12,666 nt of DNA from JBBDWJ01 sp040902925 (GCA_040902925.1 JBBDWJ010000323.1:1-12666); one strand, 5' to 3'. Counted from the first letter of the stretch, positions 1 to 7,093 are shown. Made by a program: numbers and translations. Notes: generated by a model not told the origin, from the sequence alone.

Positions 1-1197
1 GGCCAGCTCGCTTTGAACGCCGGTGGGGCGCTGCGTGCAGGTCCAGACGGTGAGCTCGCCATCGTTCCACTCGGCCACTGCGGCGCGAGGTTCCATCGGG
101 GCGTGCTGCACGTAAGCGATTTCGTAGGCAGCCTTGATAGTTTTCGTCGCGGCGGCGCGCCCTTCGTCGAGCGAACCCTGCTCGTCTTCGCGAAAGCCGC
201 GGCGGCCGGCTTCGCGTGTGGCGGCTTTTTCTTTGAGCAGCGGGTACAGCTCTTTGTGCGAAGGATGCGGTTGTTCTTTCCACGCAGCCGTTTTGGCGAG
301 CGCCTCGATTGCCTTCTTGGCCTGAAAGGAAGTCGGCGCCGCGCAGCCAACGAAGTTGCGGTCGCGCACGACCACCACGCCGGGCATTTTCTCGGCCACC
401 GCGAGGTCGATCGTTTCGAGCACCGCGCCGTAGGAAGGCGGCCGCAGCACCTTGCCGTAGAGCATGTTCGGGCGGGTGATGTCGGAGGGGAAGCGATGCG
501 CGCCGGTGACGATGTCGCGTCCGTTGGGGCGCGGCGTCGAGATGCCGGTTACGGTCCAGTCTTCGACGGCGGTGACTTTGATGTCGCGTGGAATGGTCGC
601 CTGGAACGCTTCGTCGAGATTCACGGCCGCCGCCAGCGCGGCGTAGGTAAGCTTGCGGTTGTTGGCGGAGTCGACGACCGCGCCATTTTCGGCTTGGAGC
701 GAAGCAGTTTCCACGGCCCATTGTTTGGCGGCCAGCGCGATGAGGATTTCGCGCGCGGCGGCCGTGCCTCGGCGCACCGCCGGCACGGAAGAAGGCGTCG
801 TGCGGCTGCCGGCCGTGCTGCCGTCGTCGGGCGTCAGCGTGGTGTCAGCCATGATCAGAGTGATCGCTTGGGGCGCGACCTTCAACTCTTCCGCGGCAGC
901 CTGCGTAAGCTGCGCGCGCGAGCCCTGGCCGACTTCGACCTTGCCGGTCATAACGGTGATGCCGCCGTCTTTTGCGATCCGCACGCGCGCGGCGACGGGC
1001 CCCTCTTTTCCTTCGTTCGACTGCGCTTTGGCGCCCGGACGCGTCACCGAAATCAGCAATCCCGCGCCGGCGACGCCCAGAAAACCGCGCCGGCCGAGCT
1101 CGAAGTTATAGCGCGGCGGCTCGCTCAGTTCGTAGCGCTCGGGCTCGGTCAGCTCGAGCTGTTCGTTTTCGATGTGGGGAGAAATTCGAGTGGCCAT
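1..1197 (-). CDS. Molybdopterin-binding large subunit of a xanthine dehydrogenase/isoquinoline 1-oxidoreductase-type hydroxylase (3' end outside window)
   Basis: This is the catalytic, molybdenum-cofactor subunit of an aldehyde oxidase/isoquinoline 1-oxidoreductase-type enzyme, a family that hydroxylates aldehydes or N-heterocycles with water-derived oxygen. The visible 399 residues start at ATG 1197 and stay open to position 1, so the C-terminal part is missing; whole family members are usually over 700 residues. A twin-arginine signal lies unusually deep, at R36-R37 (GRRGFLG, then a hydrophobic stretch and an AKAQ-like cleavage region), as is common in this family, so the enzyme should be exported folded. 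The VEVGQGSRAQL motif near residues 87-97 and the DTTLTPDDGSTAGSRTT stretch near 118-134 fit cofactor-binding regions. A QHAPMEPRAAVAEW block near 364-377 is typical of the family. Its start overlaps the stop of the [2Fe-2S] subunit gene (TGATG), indicating translational coupling. The substrate cannot be told from the sequence. Confidence 0.9.
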   Translation of the reverse strand, partial: MATRISPHIENEQLELTEPERYELSEPPRYNFELGRRGFLGVAGAGLLISVTRPGAKAQSNEGKEGPVAARVRIAKDGGITVMTGKVEVGQGSRAQLTQAAAEELKVAPQAITLIMADTTLTPDDGSTAGSRTTPSSVPAVRRGTAAAREILIALAAKQWAVETASLQAENGAVVDSANNRKLTYAALAAAVNLDEAFQATIPRDIKVTAVEDWTVTGISTPRPNGRDIVTGAHRFPSDITRPNMLYGKVLRPPSYGAVLETIDLAVAEKMPGVVVVRDRNFVGCAAPTSFQAKKAIEALAKTAAWKEQPHPSHKELYPLLKEKAATREAGRRGFREDEQGSLDEGRAAATKTIKAAYEIAYVQHAPMEPRAAVAEWNDGELTVWTCTQRPTGVQSELA

Positions 1198-1688
1198 CAC
1201 GCACCTCGCCTTTCGGTGGAGCGGGTTTTTGCTTCCGCCGCGCGCTCGACGGCGGTGAGGATTTTCGTATACCCACAGCAGCGGCACAGGTTGCCGTTCA
1301 TCCACTCGATGATTTGCTCGCGGCTGGGGCTGGCGTTGGTTTCGAGCAGGCTCGTGGCCGTGAGGATCATACCCGGCAGGCAGTAGCCGCACTGCATGGC
1401 GCCTTCTTCGAGGAAGGCTTGCTGCACGACTTGCAGGCGGCCGTTTTGTTCGAGCCCCTCGATGGTGGTGATCTTTTTGCCGGCGGCTTTAGACACCGGC
1501 GTGAGGCATGAGGTCACCGGACGGCCGTCGAGCAGCACCGTGCAGGCGCGGCATTGGCCTTCACCGCAGCCGTATTTGGTTCCGGTGAGATGGATGTCTT
1601 CGCGGAGCACTTCGAGCAGCGGGCGCTCGGGGTCCGTCGTGACGCTGCGGGGTTTGCCGTTGACTTCAAGGCTGAGGGTTACATCCAC
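1197..1688 (-). CDS. [2Fe-2S] small subunit of the molybdenum hydroxylase (isoquinoline 1-oxidoreductase alpha-type)
   Basis: This 163-residue protein carries the two [2Fe-2S] clusters that take electrons from the molybdenum site of the partner subunit. The N-terminal plant-ferredoxin-type cluster is held by C41, C46, C49 (CGEGQCRAC) and C61. The C-terminal helical-domain cluster is held by C100, C103 (QCGYC) and C135, C137 (LCRCCGY). Q99 is the conserved Gln close to the Mo cofactor. The length matches the family norm of about 150-165. I chose GTG 1688 because a strong GGAGG lies 7 nt upstream and the protein then begins directly with its ferredoxin fold. The frame stays open to 1802, but that extension is Pro/Ala-rich and unlike the family. 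No own export signal is visible, so it probably leaves with the Tat signal of the large subunit. No FAD-binding medium subunit is adjacent, as in two-subunit enzymes that pass electrons to cytochromes. Confidence 0.93.
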   Translation of the reverse strand: MDVTLSLEVNGKPRSVTTDPERPLLEVLREDIHLTGTKYGCGEGQCRACTVLLDGRPVTSCLTPVSKAAGKKITTIEGLEQNGRLQVVQQAFLEEGAMQCGYCLPGMILTATSLLETNASPSREQIIEWMNGNLCRCCGYTKILTAVERAAEAKTRSTERRGA

Positions 1689-1695
1689 GAGAAAA

Positions 1696-1700
1696 CCTCC
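1696..1700 (-). promoter_or_regulatory. Shine-Dalgarno that decides the GTG start of the [2Fe-2S] subunit
   Basis: On the minus strand a perfect GGAGG sits 7 nt before GTG 1688. This supports the short GTG-started form over an ATG at 1802 in the same frame, which has no comparable site. Confidence 0.75.
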
Positions 1701-1775
1701 GTGAGCGGGCGGCGCTGCGAGGGCAGGGCATCGTGCCGGCGGGCCGTCCCTTGCGCTGGGTGGTTCATGAAAGGA

Positions 1776-1796
1776 TCCGCGGAAACAAGCCGCGGA
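1776..1796. repeat. Inverted repeat upstream of the molybdenum hydroxylase operon
   Basis: TCCGCGG (1776-1782) and CCGCGGA (1790-1796) are perfect inverted copies separated by 7 nt. The site lies about 90 nt upstream of the operon's first start codon. It could be an operator or a hairpin in the leader; the sequence alone does not decide. GC-rich composition raises the odds of a chance match. Confidence 0.45.
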
Positions 1797-2111
1797 AAAC
1801 ACGCAGAGAAAACAACGGTGGAGGGCGTTCGCGATCGAAGCCGTGCTGTCTTGCCCGTAGTCTACTGCTGTAGGTTTGCCGGAAGCAAGGCCGCTTGCCC
1901 ACGCCCTTCAAGGGAGATTCAGGGCTGATACAGCATGAGTTTCGAGTCTTGCGAGGGCAACGGCCGCGTCGGCCGTTCGGTGGACGCTCGGACTGCCTGC
2001 CCGGCGCCGCTGCTTACCGAACTTGCGACGCCGGCGTCGTTCGTCAGCACTACCGGCATTGGGTCGAGCTTGCGCCAGTCAGTTAATCCGGTTTTCTCTG
2101 AGGGATTCGTA

Positions 2112-2141
2112 TTAGGTTTCTTGTGGTTAGGTTTCTTGTGG
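2112..2141. repeat. Perfect tandem duplication of a 15-bp unit
   Basis: The unit TTAGGTTTCTTGTGG occurs twice back to back (2112-2126 and 2127-2141) without a mismatch. It lies 72 nt upstream of the FAD oxidoreductase start. It may be a recent slippage duplication or a doubled binding site. Each copy ends in TTGTGG, which resembles a weak -35 box. Confidence 0.9.
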
Positions 2142-2212
2142 CGTGATCTAAGGGTGTTCTATCGCATAGTGCGGGGTACGTGCTGTAGGTCGGTCGGCTA
2201 TCATGGACATTG

Positions 2213-3685
2213 ATGTCCACTTCCGATGTTGTCATTCTTGGGGCCGGTCCGGCTGGTTTGACCGCCGCTTATGAGCTGGCCAAGGCGGGCGTCCGCAGCA
2301 CCATTGTCGAGCGCGACGATATCGTCGGCGGCATCGCGCGCACGGTCAACTACAAGGGCTACCGCTTCGATATCGGCGGCCACCGCTTTTTCACCAAGGT
2401 GACTCCGGTTGAGAACCTCTGGCGCGAGGTTTTGGGCGACGATTTGCTTGTGCGCGGCCGCATGTCGCGCATCTATTACAACAACCGGTTTTTTTCCTAT
2501 CCGCTAAAACCGTTCAACGCCCTGGCCGGGTTAGGCTTGTTCGAAACCACACGCTGCATGGCGAGCTACGGGCTGGCGCGGCTGTTTCCCAAAAGGCCGG
2601 AGAACGACTTCGCTACCTGGATCACCAACCGATTTGGTAGGAGGTTGTTCGAGATCTTTTTTGAGACCTACACCGAGAAGGTTTGGGGCATCCCCTGCAA
2701 CGAGATCCACGCCGAATGGGCGGCGCAGCGCATCAAAGGGCTGTCGCTGAGCTCCGCGATCAAGAACGCGCTTTTCGGGCAGCGCGGCAAGAGCAAGCAG
2801 GAAGTCGTCAAGACGCTGATCGACGAGTTCCTCTACCCGCGCCTGGGCCCCGGCATGATGTGGGAGCGCACCAAGGAACTGGTCGAGCAGATGGGTTCAC
2901 GGGTGATCTTCCAGGCGCCCCTCGAACGCGTTTACTGGAAGGATTCGCGGGTCGAAGCGGCCGAGGCCGGGGGCGTCGTTTATGAGGGCAGCCATTTTCT
3001 GAGTAGCGTGGCGATTCTCGATCTGGTGGAGGCGCTGACTCCGGCGCCGCCCGATGAAATCCTGCAGGCGGCGCGGCGGCTGCGCTACCGCGATTTTCTG
3101 ACCGTGGCGCTGATGTTGCGCGGCGACGATCTTTTCCCCGACAACTGGATCTACATTCACGACCCGAGCGTGCGCATGGGCCGCATCCAGAACTTCAAGA
3201 ACTGGAGCCCGGAAATGGTGCCCGACCCGTCGATGACGTGCCTGGGCCTGGAGTATTTCTGCTTCGAGGGCGATGATCTTTGGACGATGCCCGACGCGGA
3301 CCTGGTCGAGCTGGGCAAGCGCGAAATCGGCAAGCTGAAGCTGGCCGACCCGGCGCAGGTGGTCGACGGCGCGGTGGTACGGGCGGTGAAGGCGTATCCG
3401 GTCTATGACGGCGCCTACACCGAAGCTGTCTCGACGGTGCGGACGTGGCTCGAACGGTTCGGCAATCTGCAACTGGTCGGGCGCAACGGCATGCATCGCT
3501 ACAACAACCAGGATCACTCGATGCTGACGGCGATGCTGGCGGCACGCAACATTCTGGGCGGCGAGTTCGATCTGTGGCAAGTGAACGTCGAGCAGGAGTA
3601 CCACGAAGAGGGCCGCGAAGTGACCATGTCGGACATGCAGAAGATCGATGCGACGCAGCCGATGGTGCCGCGCAAGCTGAACTGA
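2213..3685 (+). CDS. FAD-dependent oxidoreductase, amine oxidase/UDP-galactopyranose mutase-like superfamily
   Basis: A 490-residue cytosolic flavoprotein with no signal peptide or membrane segment. The N-terminal Rossmann fold shows the dinucleotide-binding GAGPAG at residues 10-15, the ribose-binding acidic E33 ending the second strand, the GG pair at 39-40, and a second GGHRFF block at 55-60. The C-terminal FAD-contacting region near 423-450 contains GRNGMHRYNNQDHSM. These blocks are typical of the NAD(P)/FAD-dependent oxidoreductases annotated as HemY/UDP-galactopyranose mutase-like. Such proteins often accompany polysaccharide genes, but none are present here, so the substrate is unknown. 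ATG 2213 is preferred; an in-frame TTG at 2210 adds one residue. No strong Shine-Dalgarno is visible. It is monocistronic: a hairpin follows closely and the next plus-strand gene begins 205 nt later. Protoporphyrinogen oxidase activity is possible but not supported by neighbouring haem genes. Confidence 0.85.
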   Translation: MSTSDVVILGAGPAGLTAAYELAKAGVRSTIVERDDIVGGIARTVNYKGYRFDIGGHRFFTKVTPVENLWREVLGDDLLVRGRMSRIYYNNRFFSYPLKPFNALAGLGLFETTRCMASYGLARLFPKRPENDFATWITNRFGRRLFEIFFETYTEKVWGIPCNEIHAEWAAQRIKGLSLSSAIKNALFGQRGKSKQEVVKTLIDEFLYPRLGPGMMWERTKELVEQMGSRVIFQAPLERVYWKDSRVEAAEAGGVVYEGSHFLSSVAILDLVEALTPAPPDEILQAARRLRYRDFLTVALMLRGDDLFPDNWIYIHDPSVRMGRIQNFKNWSPEMVPDPSMTCLGLEYFCFEGDDLWTMPDADLVELGKREIGKLKLADPAQVVDGAVVRAVKAYPVYDGAYTEAVSTVRTWLERFGNLQLVGRNGMHRYNNQDHSMLTAMLAARNILGGEFDLWQVNVEQEYHEEGREVTMSDMQKIDATQPMVPRKLN

Positions 3686-3700
3686 GCACCTTGCGATTCT

Positions 3701-3719
3701 TTCGGCCGCAAGGGCCGGA
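3701..3719 (+). terminator. Candidate terminator hairpin after the FAD oxidoreductase gene
   Basis: A 7-bp stem with one G-U pair (3701-3707 with 3713-3719, core CGGCC/GGCCG) closes a GCAAG loop, 15 nt after the stop codon. No T-tract follows, so it is not a classical intrinsic terminator. The 3707-3713 segment can instead pair with CCTTGCG at 3689-3695, giving a mutually exclusive alternative stem. Confidence 0.4.
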
Positions 3720-3890
3720 TGATTCTAGCGATCGCGGGGTTATTTTGATCCGCTAAGTTTCCTTCGAATGCGGGGCTGGGCGGGTTCTCGCCGTTCCCGG
3801 CCGCAACCGTCTCGCTGCCTTTCTATCCGCCATTCGCTAACGGACTACATCCCGGCGGCCGATACAGTTGGAGACGAGATCCGGACTGCT

Positions 3891-4268
3891 ATGGGACTGA
3901 AAGTGTTGATCATCAATCATTCCTCGGTGATGCGGAAGATTTTGGAACGCAGTCTACGGCAGGCCTGGAAGGGTGGGATCGACTCGGTGGTGGAGGCCGC
4001 CGACGGCGGCGAGGGTTTGGATAAGCTGGCGGCCGAGCCCATAGAAATTATTGTTTCCGATATCAATATGCCGAACGTCAACGGTCTGGATTTCTTGCGC
4101 CGGCTGAGGGAATCGCCTCACAAGGATCTGCCGGTGATCATGGTGAGCACCGAGGGTGGCGAGAAGACGGTCATGGAGGCGATTTCGCTCGGAGCCAAGG
4201 GGTTCATCCGCAAGCCTTTTACGGCGGACCAGATGGAAGCCGCTCTGCAAAAGGCGCTGTTGGGCTGA
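3891..4268 (+). CDS. Single-domain CheY-like response regulator receiver with a degenerate acidic pocket
   Basis: A 125-residue stand-alone receiver domain with no output domain, so it would act by protein-protein contact as CheY does. Conserved features are the phospho-acceptor D57 in VSDINMP, the switch residue T87 in VSTEGG, and K108 in RKPF. The acidic pair that binds Mg2+ in CheY (D12-D13) is replaced by N9-H10 in VLIINHSS, confirmed by the codons AAT CAT. Phosphorylation at D57 may therefore be altered, or the domain may work without it. ATG 3891 is chosen because the domain starts right there; the frame is open back to 3768, but that extension is low-complexity and unlike a receiver. 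The ribosome site is weak. No histidine kinase or chemotaxis gene lies nearby, so its partner is unknown. Confidence 0.88.
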   Translation: MGLKVLIINHSSVMRKILERSLRQAWKGGIDSVVEAADGGEGLDKLAAEPIEIIVSDINMPNVNGLDFLRRLRESPHKDLPVIMVSTEGGEKTVMEAISLGAKGFIRKPFTADQMEAALQKALLG

Positions 4269-4298
4269 GCGCGGCCTGGCTGAATGTTCGACGCGGGT

Positions 4299-4340
4299 AA
4301 GTCAGGGCTGACTTTCGGGGGGCAGGCGGCGGGGCTTGCC
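4299..4340 (+). terminator. Two candidate hairpins between convergent genes
   Basis: A palindromic stem AAGTCAG/CTGACTT spans 4299-4314. A second stem follows at 4321-4340 (GGCAGGC with GCTTGCC, one G-U pair, 6-nt loop). They start about 30 nt after the receiver gene, before the convergent aminotransferase gene. Neither has a T-tract, so termination is inferred from position only. Confidence 0.3.
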
Positions 4341-4488
4341 GCGCGGCCAAAGGATCTGGGTCCCTGCCGGAAGCTAATTAAGACGTGCCCGATCCAGCGG
4401 TCTGACAGCTTCCTCTACGCGCTTCCGGGCTGATTCGCGCCCACCGCTGGAACCGGGCAACTCTGCTCGCCGCGGAACTCTCCCCCAC

Positions 4489-4509
4489 AACCTGTCTGTC
4501 TGCCAGGTT
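4489..4509 (-). terminator. Candidate hairpin downstream of the aminotransferase gene
   Basis: AACCTG (4489-4494) and CAGGTT (4504-4509) form a 6-bp stem around a CTGT-repeat loop. It begins 9 nt past the aminotransferase stop on the minus strand. No T-tract follows, so this is a weak terminator call. Confidence 0.3.
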
Positions 4510-4518
4510 TCGGGCCCG

Positions 4519-5814
4519 CTATGCCGCTTGTGCTTCCGCCAGGCTGGCGTCCAGCCGGCGGATAAACTCATCCACGTCGGTCGTATTGATGTTCATTGGC
4601 GGACTGATGCGAATGACGTTGCCTTCCAGTCCGCCTTTTCCGATCAGCAGGCGGTTTTTTCGCGCCGCCTCCATCAGGCGAGCGGTTTGCCGGGTAGCCG
4701 GTTCCTTGGTTTCACGATCGGTGACGAGCTCCAGAGCTTGCATCAGGCCCATGCCGCGCACGTCGCCGATCAAAGGGTACTTTTCCTGGAGTCCTTCCAA
4801 CTGCTCGCGCAGATAGCCTCCAACGGTTTCGCAGTTCGCGAGCAGGTTCTCTTCCTCGACAAAATCGATGACCGCCTTGGCCGCGGCCGTGGTGACGGGG
4901 TTGCCGCCGAAGGTGGAGAGCGTGAGAAAGCGCATCGAGTCGGCGACCTCGGGCCGCGCCGTGGTCATGCCGATCGGCAGGCCGTTGCCGAGGCCCTTGG
5001 CGGCGGTCATGACGTCGGGCGTTACGCCGTAGTGCTCGATGCCGAACCATTTTCCGCCGGTGCGTCCCCAGCCGGTTTGCACTTCGTCGCTGATGAAGAT
5101 GCCGCCGTGGTCGCGCACGATCTTTTCGACAATCTGGAAATACTCTTTGGGCGGCGTGATGAAGCCGCCGACGCCTTGGATCGGCTCCCCGATAAACGCG
5201 GCGACCTGGCCCGACGTGGTGGTGCGAATGAGTTCTTTGACGTCTTGCGCGCAGCGCACCTCGCACGACGGATAGGTCAAGCCGAACGGGCAGCGGTAGC
5301 AGTAGGCGTTGTGAGCGTGAACGATGCCAGGTAGCGGCGGTATCGGGCCGCGCCAAGCGCTGTGGCCGGTCAGCGTTGTGCCGAGCGAGGAACGGCCATG
5401 GTAGCTATGGCGCAAGGCGATGATTTCGTTGTGGCCGGTGTAACAGCGCGCGAGCTGGATGGCGGTTTCGTTCGCCTCGGTGCCGCTGTTCGTAAAAAAC
5501 GATTTGGTGAGCTTGCCCGCGGGGCTCACCGCGGCGACTTTCTTCGCCAGGGCGACTTGGGGCTCGGTGGCGAACAACGTCGAGACGTGGTGCAGGCGGT
5601 CGACCTGTTCGTGGATTTTTTGGCGCACGCGCTGGTTGAGATGCCCGACGCTGACGGTAACGATGCCGCCAAAGAAATCGAGGTACTGGTTGCCGTCGGC
5701 ATCCCAGACGTACTGATCCTGGGCGCGCTCTATGACCAGCGGCTGCTCGTAATAGTGAAAAACGGCGGGGAACAGGAATTCCTTGCCGGCAAGAATGATT
5801 TCGTCACGTGTCAT
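4519..5814 (-). CDS. Class III PLP-dependent aminotransferase, AGXT2/4-aminobutyrate aminotransferase-like
   Basis: A full-length (431 residue) fold-type I aminotransferase, cytosolic, moving an amino group from an omega- or alpha-amino acid to a keto acid such as pyruvate or glyoxylate. The cofactor site is intact: NSGTEANE (109-116) for phosphate binding, SYHG (137-140) with the ring-stacking region, SDEVQTGWGR (242-251) with D243 for the pyridine nitrogen, and the Schiff-base lysine K273 in MTAAKGLGNG. STFGGNP supplies the second-subunit phosphate contact. A four-cysteine cluster (C172, C175, C184, C188) lies between these blocks; Cys-rich inserts at this place are known in AGXT2-like enzymes, including the human one. 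ATG 5814 is used; no clear Shine-Dalgarno is seen. It is transcribed divergently from the cupin-RidA operon. The exact donor cannot be fixed; ornithine, GABA or beta-aminoisobutyrate are alternatives. Confidence 0.9.
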   Translation of the reverse strand: MTRDEIILAGKEFLFPAVFHYYEQPLVIERAQDQYVWDADGNQYLDFFGGIVTVSVGHLNQRVRQKIHEQVDRLHHVSTLFATEPQVALAKKVAAVSPAGKLTKSFFTNSGTEANETAIQLARCYTGHNEIIALRHSYHGRSSLGTTLTGHSAWRGPIPPLPGIVHAHNAYCYRCPFGLTYPSCEVRCAQDVKELIRTTTSGQVAAFIGEPIQGVGGFITPPKEYFQIVEKIVRDHGGIFISDEVQTGWGRTGGKWFGIEHYGVTPDVMTAAKGLGNGLPIGMTTARPEVADSMRFLTLSTFGGNPVTTAAAKAVIDFVEEENLLANCETVGGYLREQLEGLQEKYPLIGDVRGMGLMQALELVTDRETKEPATRQTARLMEAARKNRLLIGKGGLEGNVIRISPPMNINTTDVDEFIRRLDASLAEAQAA

Positions 5815-6045
5815 TGGCGGTGTGCCTAAGCTTCCTATTATGATGGATTGGTTGGATGGAGCCGGGTGGCTCGCCGCAGAAGGATGCCAGAGGATACCGC
5901 GGCGGGCAGGCGCGTTTCTCGACCAGGTTTTTTGACGGGCCGTGGCGATCGCTCGCAGAGGCGGTGCTTGCCAGAGGAGCGATCCTGGTGGAGGCCCGTT
6001 CGTGGCTTGGACCCTGCCCTGGTTTCTTCGCTCACGGTTTCGAAC

Positions 6046-6053
6046 GGAGGAGG
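6046..6053 (+). promoter_or_regulatory. Strong Shine-Dalgarno deciding the cupin start
   Basis: GGAGGAGG lies 6 nt before ATG 6060. It fixes the start of the cupin protein and excludes an in-frame extension reaching back to 5856. The protein then begins with a twin-arginine signal. Confidence 0.8.
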
Positions 6054-6059
6054 TTTGGA

Positions 6060-6473
6060 ATGGCGAATCGGCGCGAGATGATGGCGGTGCTTGGTTCCGC
6101 GATGTTTGCTCTTGGCGGCGCGCGAGCCAACGGCGCGGTGACGGATGCGGTGCTCGACCCCGCCGGCGGCGATCTGAAGCGAGAGCCGTTCGGGGACCTA
6201 CGCGTTTATTTTAGTGGCTCCACCGACGAACTCGAGGTGATGGAAGCCGGCAGCCTGGAGCTGAAGGCGGGAATGACTCCGCATCCTCCTCACCGTCATT
6301 CCGAGGAGGAGATCATGATCGTCACCGCGGGCAGCGGCGAGATTTCCCTCAACGGCGAAGTGACCAAGTGCGGCCCGGGGTCGATGATGTTCTGCGCCGC
6401 GGATCATATGCACGGCATCGTCAACACGGGGAAAACCACGCTCACGTTTTTTTATTTCAAGTGGAAGGCTTAG
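6060..6473 (+). CDS. Tat-exported small cupin-domain protein
   Basis: A 137-residue protein: an N-terminal signal (NRREMMAVLG at 3-12, hydrophobic to about 20, ARANGA cleavage region at 21-26), then a single cupin beta-barrel. Cupin motif 1 shows H78, H80 and the Glu group 82-84, then G91. Motif 2 shows PGSMM and H118 with HGIVN. The metal-binding set (two His, Glu, His) looks complete, so a metal-dependent barrel in the periplasm is expected. The twin arginines are right for Tat, although the following residues (EMM) are less canonical than FLK. The cupin fold spans isomerases, dioxygenases and sugar-binding proteins, and nothing here picks one. The RidA-family gene starts 4 nt after the stop, so the two are probably co-translated. 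Confidence 0.85.
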   Translation: MANRREMMAVLGSAMFALGGARANGAVTDAVLDPAGGDLKREPFGDLRVYFSGSTDELEVMEAGSLELKAGMTPHPPHRHSEEEIMIVTAGSGEISLNGEVTKCGPGSMMFCAADHMHGIVNTGKTTLTFFYFKWKA

Positions 6474-6477
6474 TACC

Positions 6478-6936
6478 ATGAAAAAAACCAGTCGCAGAGG
6501 ATTCATCACCAACGGAGCGGCGGCCGGTGCGGTCGCCGCGGCCACGGCGGCTCCCGCGGCGGCGCAAGCAAGCCCCGAGCGGAAGATCCACTATCGAGAC
6601 GGCAAGAAGCCCGACAATCCGCTATTCAGCAGCGCCGTATCGTATGGCAACCTGCTCTTCATCTCCGGCAAGGGCTACCACCAGGAAGGCGATATCAAAA
6701 AGCACACCGACGAAGTGCTCAAGACGATCCAGGAAGAGTTGGAGCGCTGCGGCTCATCGATGAACAAGTGTCTGAAGTGCAACGTCTACCTGAACGATTT
6801 GGCGGATTACGATGCGATGAACTCTGTGTTCCGCGGGCGGTTCGGCGATACGCCGCCGGTGCGCACGACAATCGCGGCCGCCGGCGGAATTCCGGGGAAG
6901 TCGCTGGTGGAGATCGACGTGATCGCGTTCATCTAG
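6478..6936 (+). CDS. RidA/YjgF-family protein with a twin-arginine export signal
   Basis: A 152-residue protein whose residues 33-152 form a RidA-type domain. The N-terminus is a textbook Tat signal: TSRRGFITNG (4-13), an Ala-rich hydrophobic stretch, and AQA cleavage after residue 31. RidA proteins normally work in the cytosol, hydrolysing reactive 2-aminoacrylate imines from PLP enzymes. Here the PPVRTT block with R129, equivalent to the substrate-carboxylate Arg, and E145 near the C-terminus (LVEIDVIAF) are present, so activity is plausible. Three cysteines (91, 98, 101) lie in the mature part. The gene follows the exported cupin by 4 nt, with GGAAGG 9 nt before its ATG, so both probably serve one periplasmic step. 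The natural substrate is unknown. Confidence 0.9.
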   Translation: MKKTSRRGFITNGAAAGAVAAATAAPAAAQASPERKIHYRDGKKPDNPLFSSAVSYGNLLFISGKGYHQEGDIKKHTDEVLKTIQEELERCGSSMNKCLKCNVYLNDLADYDAMNSVFRGRFGDTPPVRTTIAAAGGIPGKSLVEIDVIAFI

Positions 6937-7076
6937 CGCTGCTGCTAGGCTGGTCCACTTTTGCCGCGGGCCTGCTGGCAGAACGATGATCGGAGTTTCG
7001 GCACGCCCTCAATGCTTTGGGCGCGCCTGTCGTTACTTGTGCCCTTCGCTTTGCTATGGGCTGGTCACGTATGAAC

Positions 7077-7093
7077 CGGCGATTGCTGCGCCG
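7077..7093 (-). terminator. Short hairpin directly after the citrate synthase stop
   Basis: CGGCG (7077-7081) and CGCCG (7089-7093) can pair around a 7-nt loop, touching the citrate synthase stop codon on the minus strand. The stem is only 5 bp and has no T-tract. The 157-bp gap between the convergent RidA and citrate synthase genes shows nothing clearer. Confidence 0.2.

Larger units (their letters stand above)
1689..2212. other. Divergent intergenic gap of about 520 bp
   Basis: No convincing gene lies here. The gap separates the minus-strand molybdenum hydroxylase operon from the plus-strand FAD oxidoreductase and should hold both promoters. What can be seen is an inverted repeat at 1776-1796, a perfect tandem 15-bp duplication at 2112-2141, and the Shine-Dalgarno of the minus operon. 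The 2100-2170 stretch is less GC-rich than its surroundings, which suits a promoter for the plus-strand gene, but I cannot fix -35/-10 boxes with confidence. Confidence 0.6.

Noticed and set aside
13..1386. Long plus-strand open frame (457 codons) at the left end
   Set aside because: It is antisense to the molybdenum hydroxylase genes, which have intact cofactor motifs; the product is Arg/Gly/His-rich with no recognisable domain.
1935..2213. Possible small gene of 92 codons in the divergent gap
   Set aside because: No ribosome site at a proper distance, no recognisable domain, and it contains the 15-bp tandem duplication as a coding repeat only because 15 is a multiple of three.
4528..5334. 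Plus-strand open frame antisense to the aminotransferase
   Set aside because: The minus-strand gene has full PLP-enzyme motifs; the plus frame is a GC-driven shadow.
5945..5952. GCGATCGC octamer, as in cyanobacterial HIP1 sites
   Set aside because: A single copy in GC-rich DNA is expected by chance; nothing else points to cyanobacteria.
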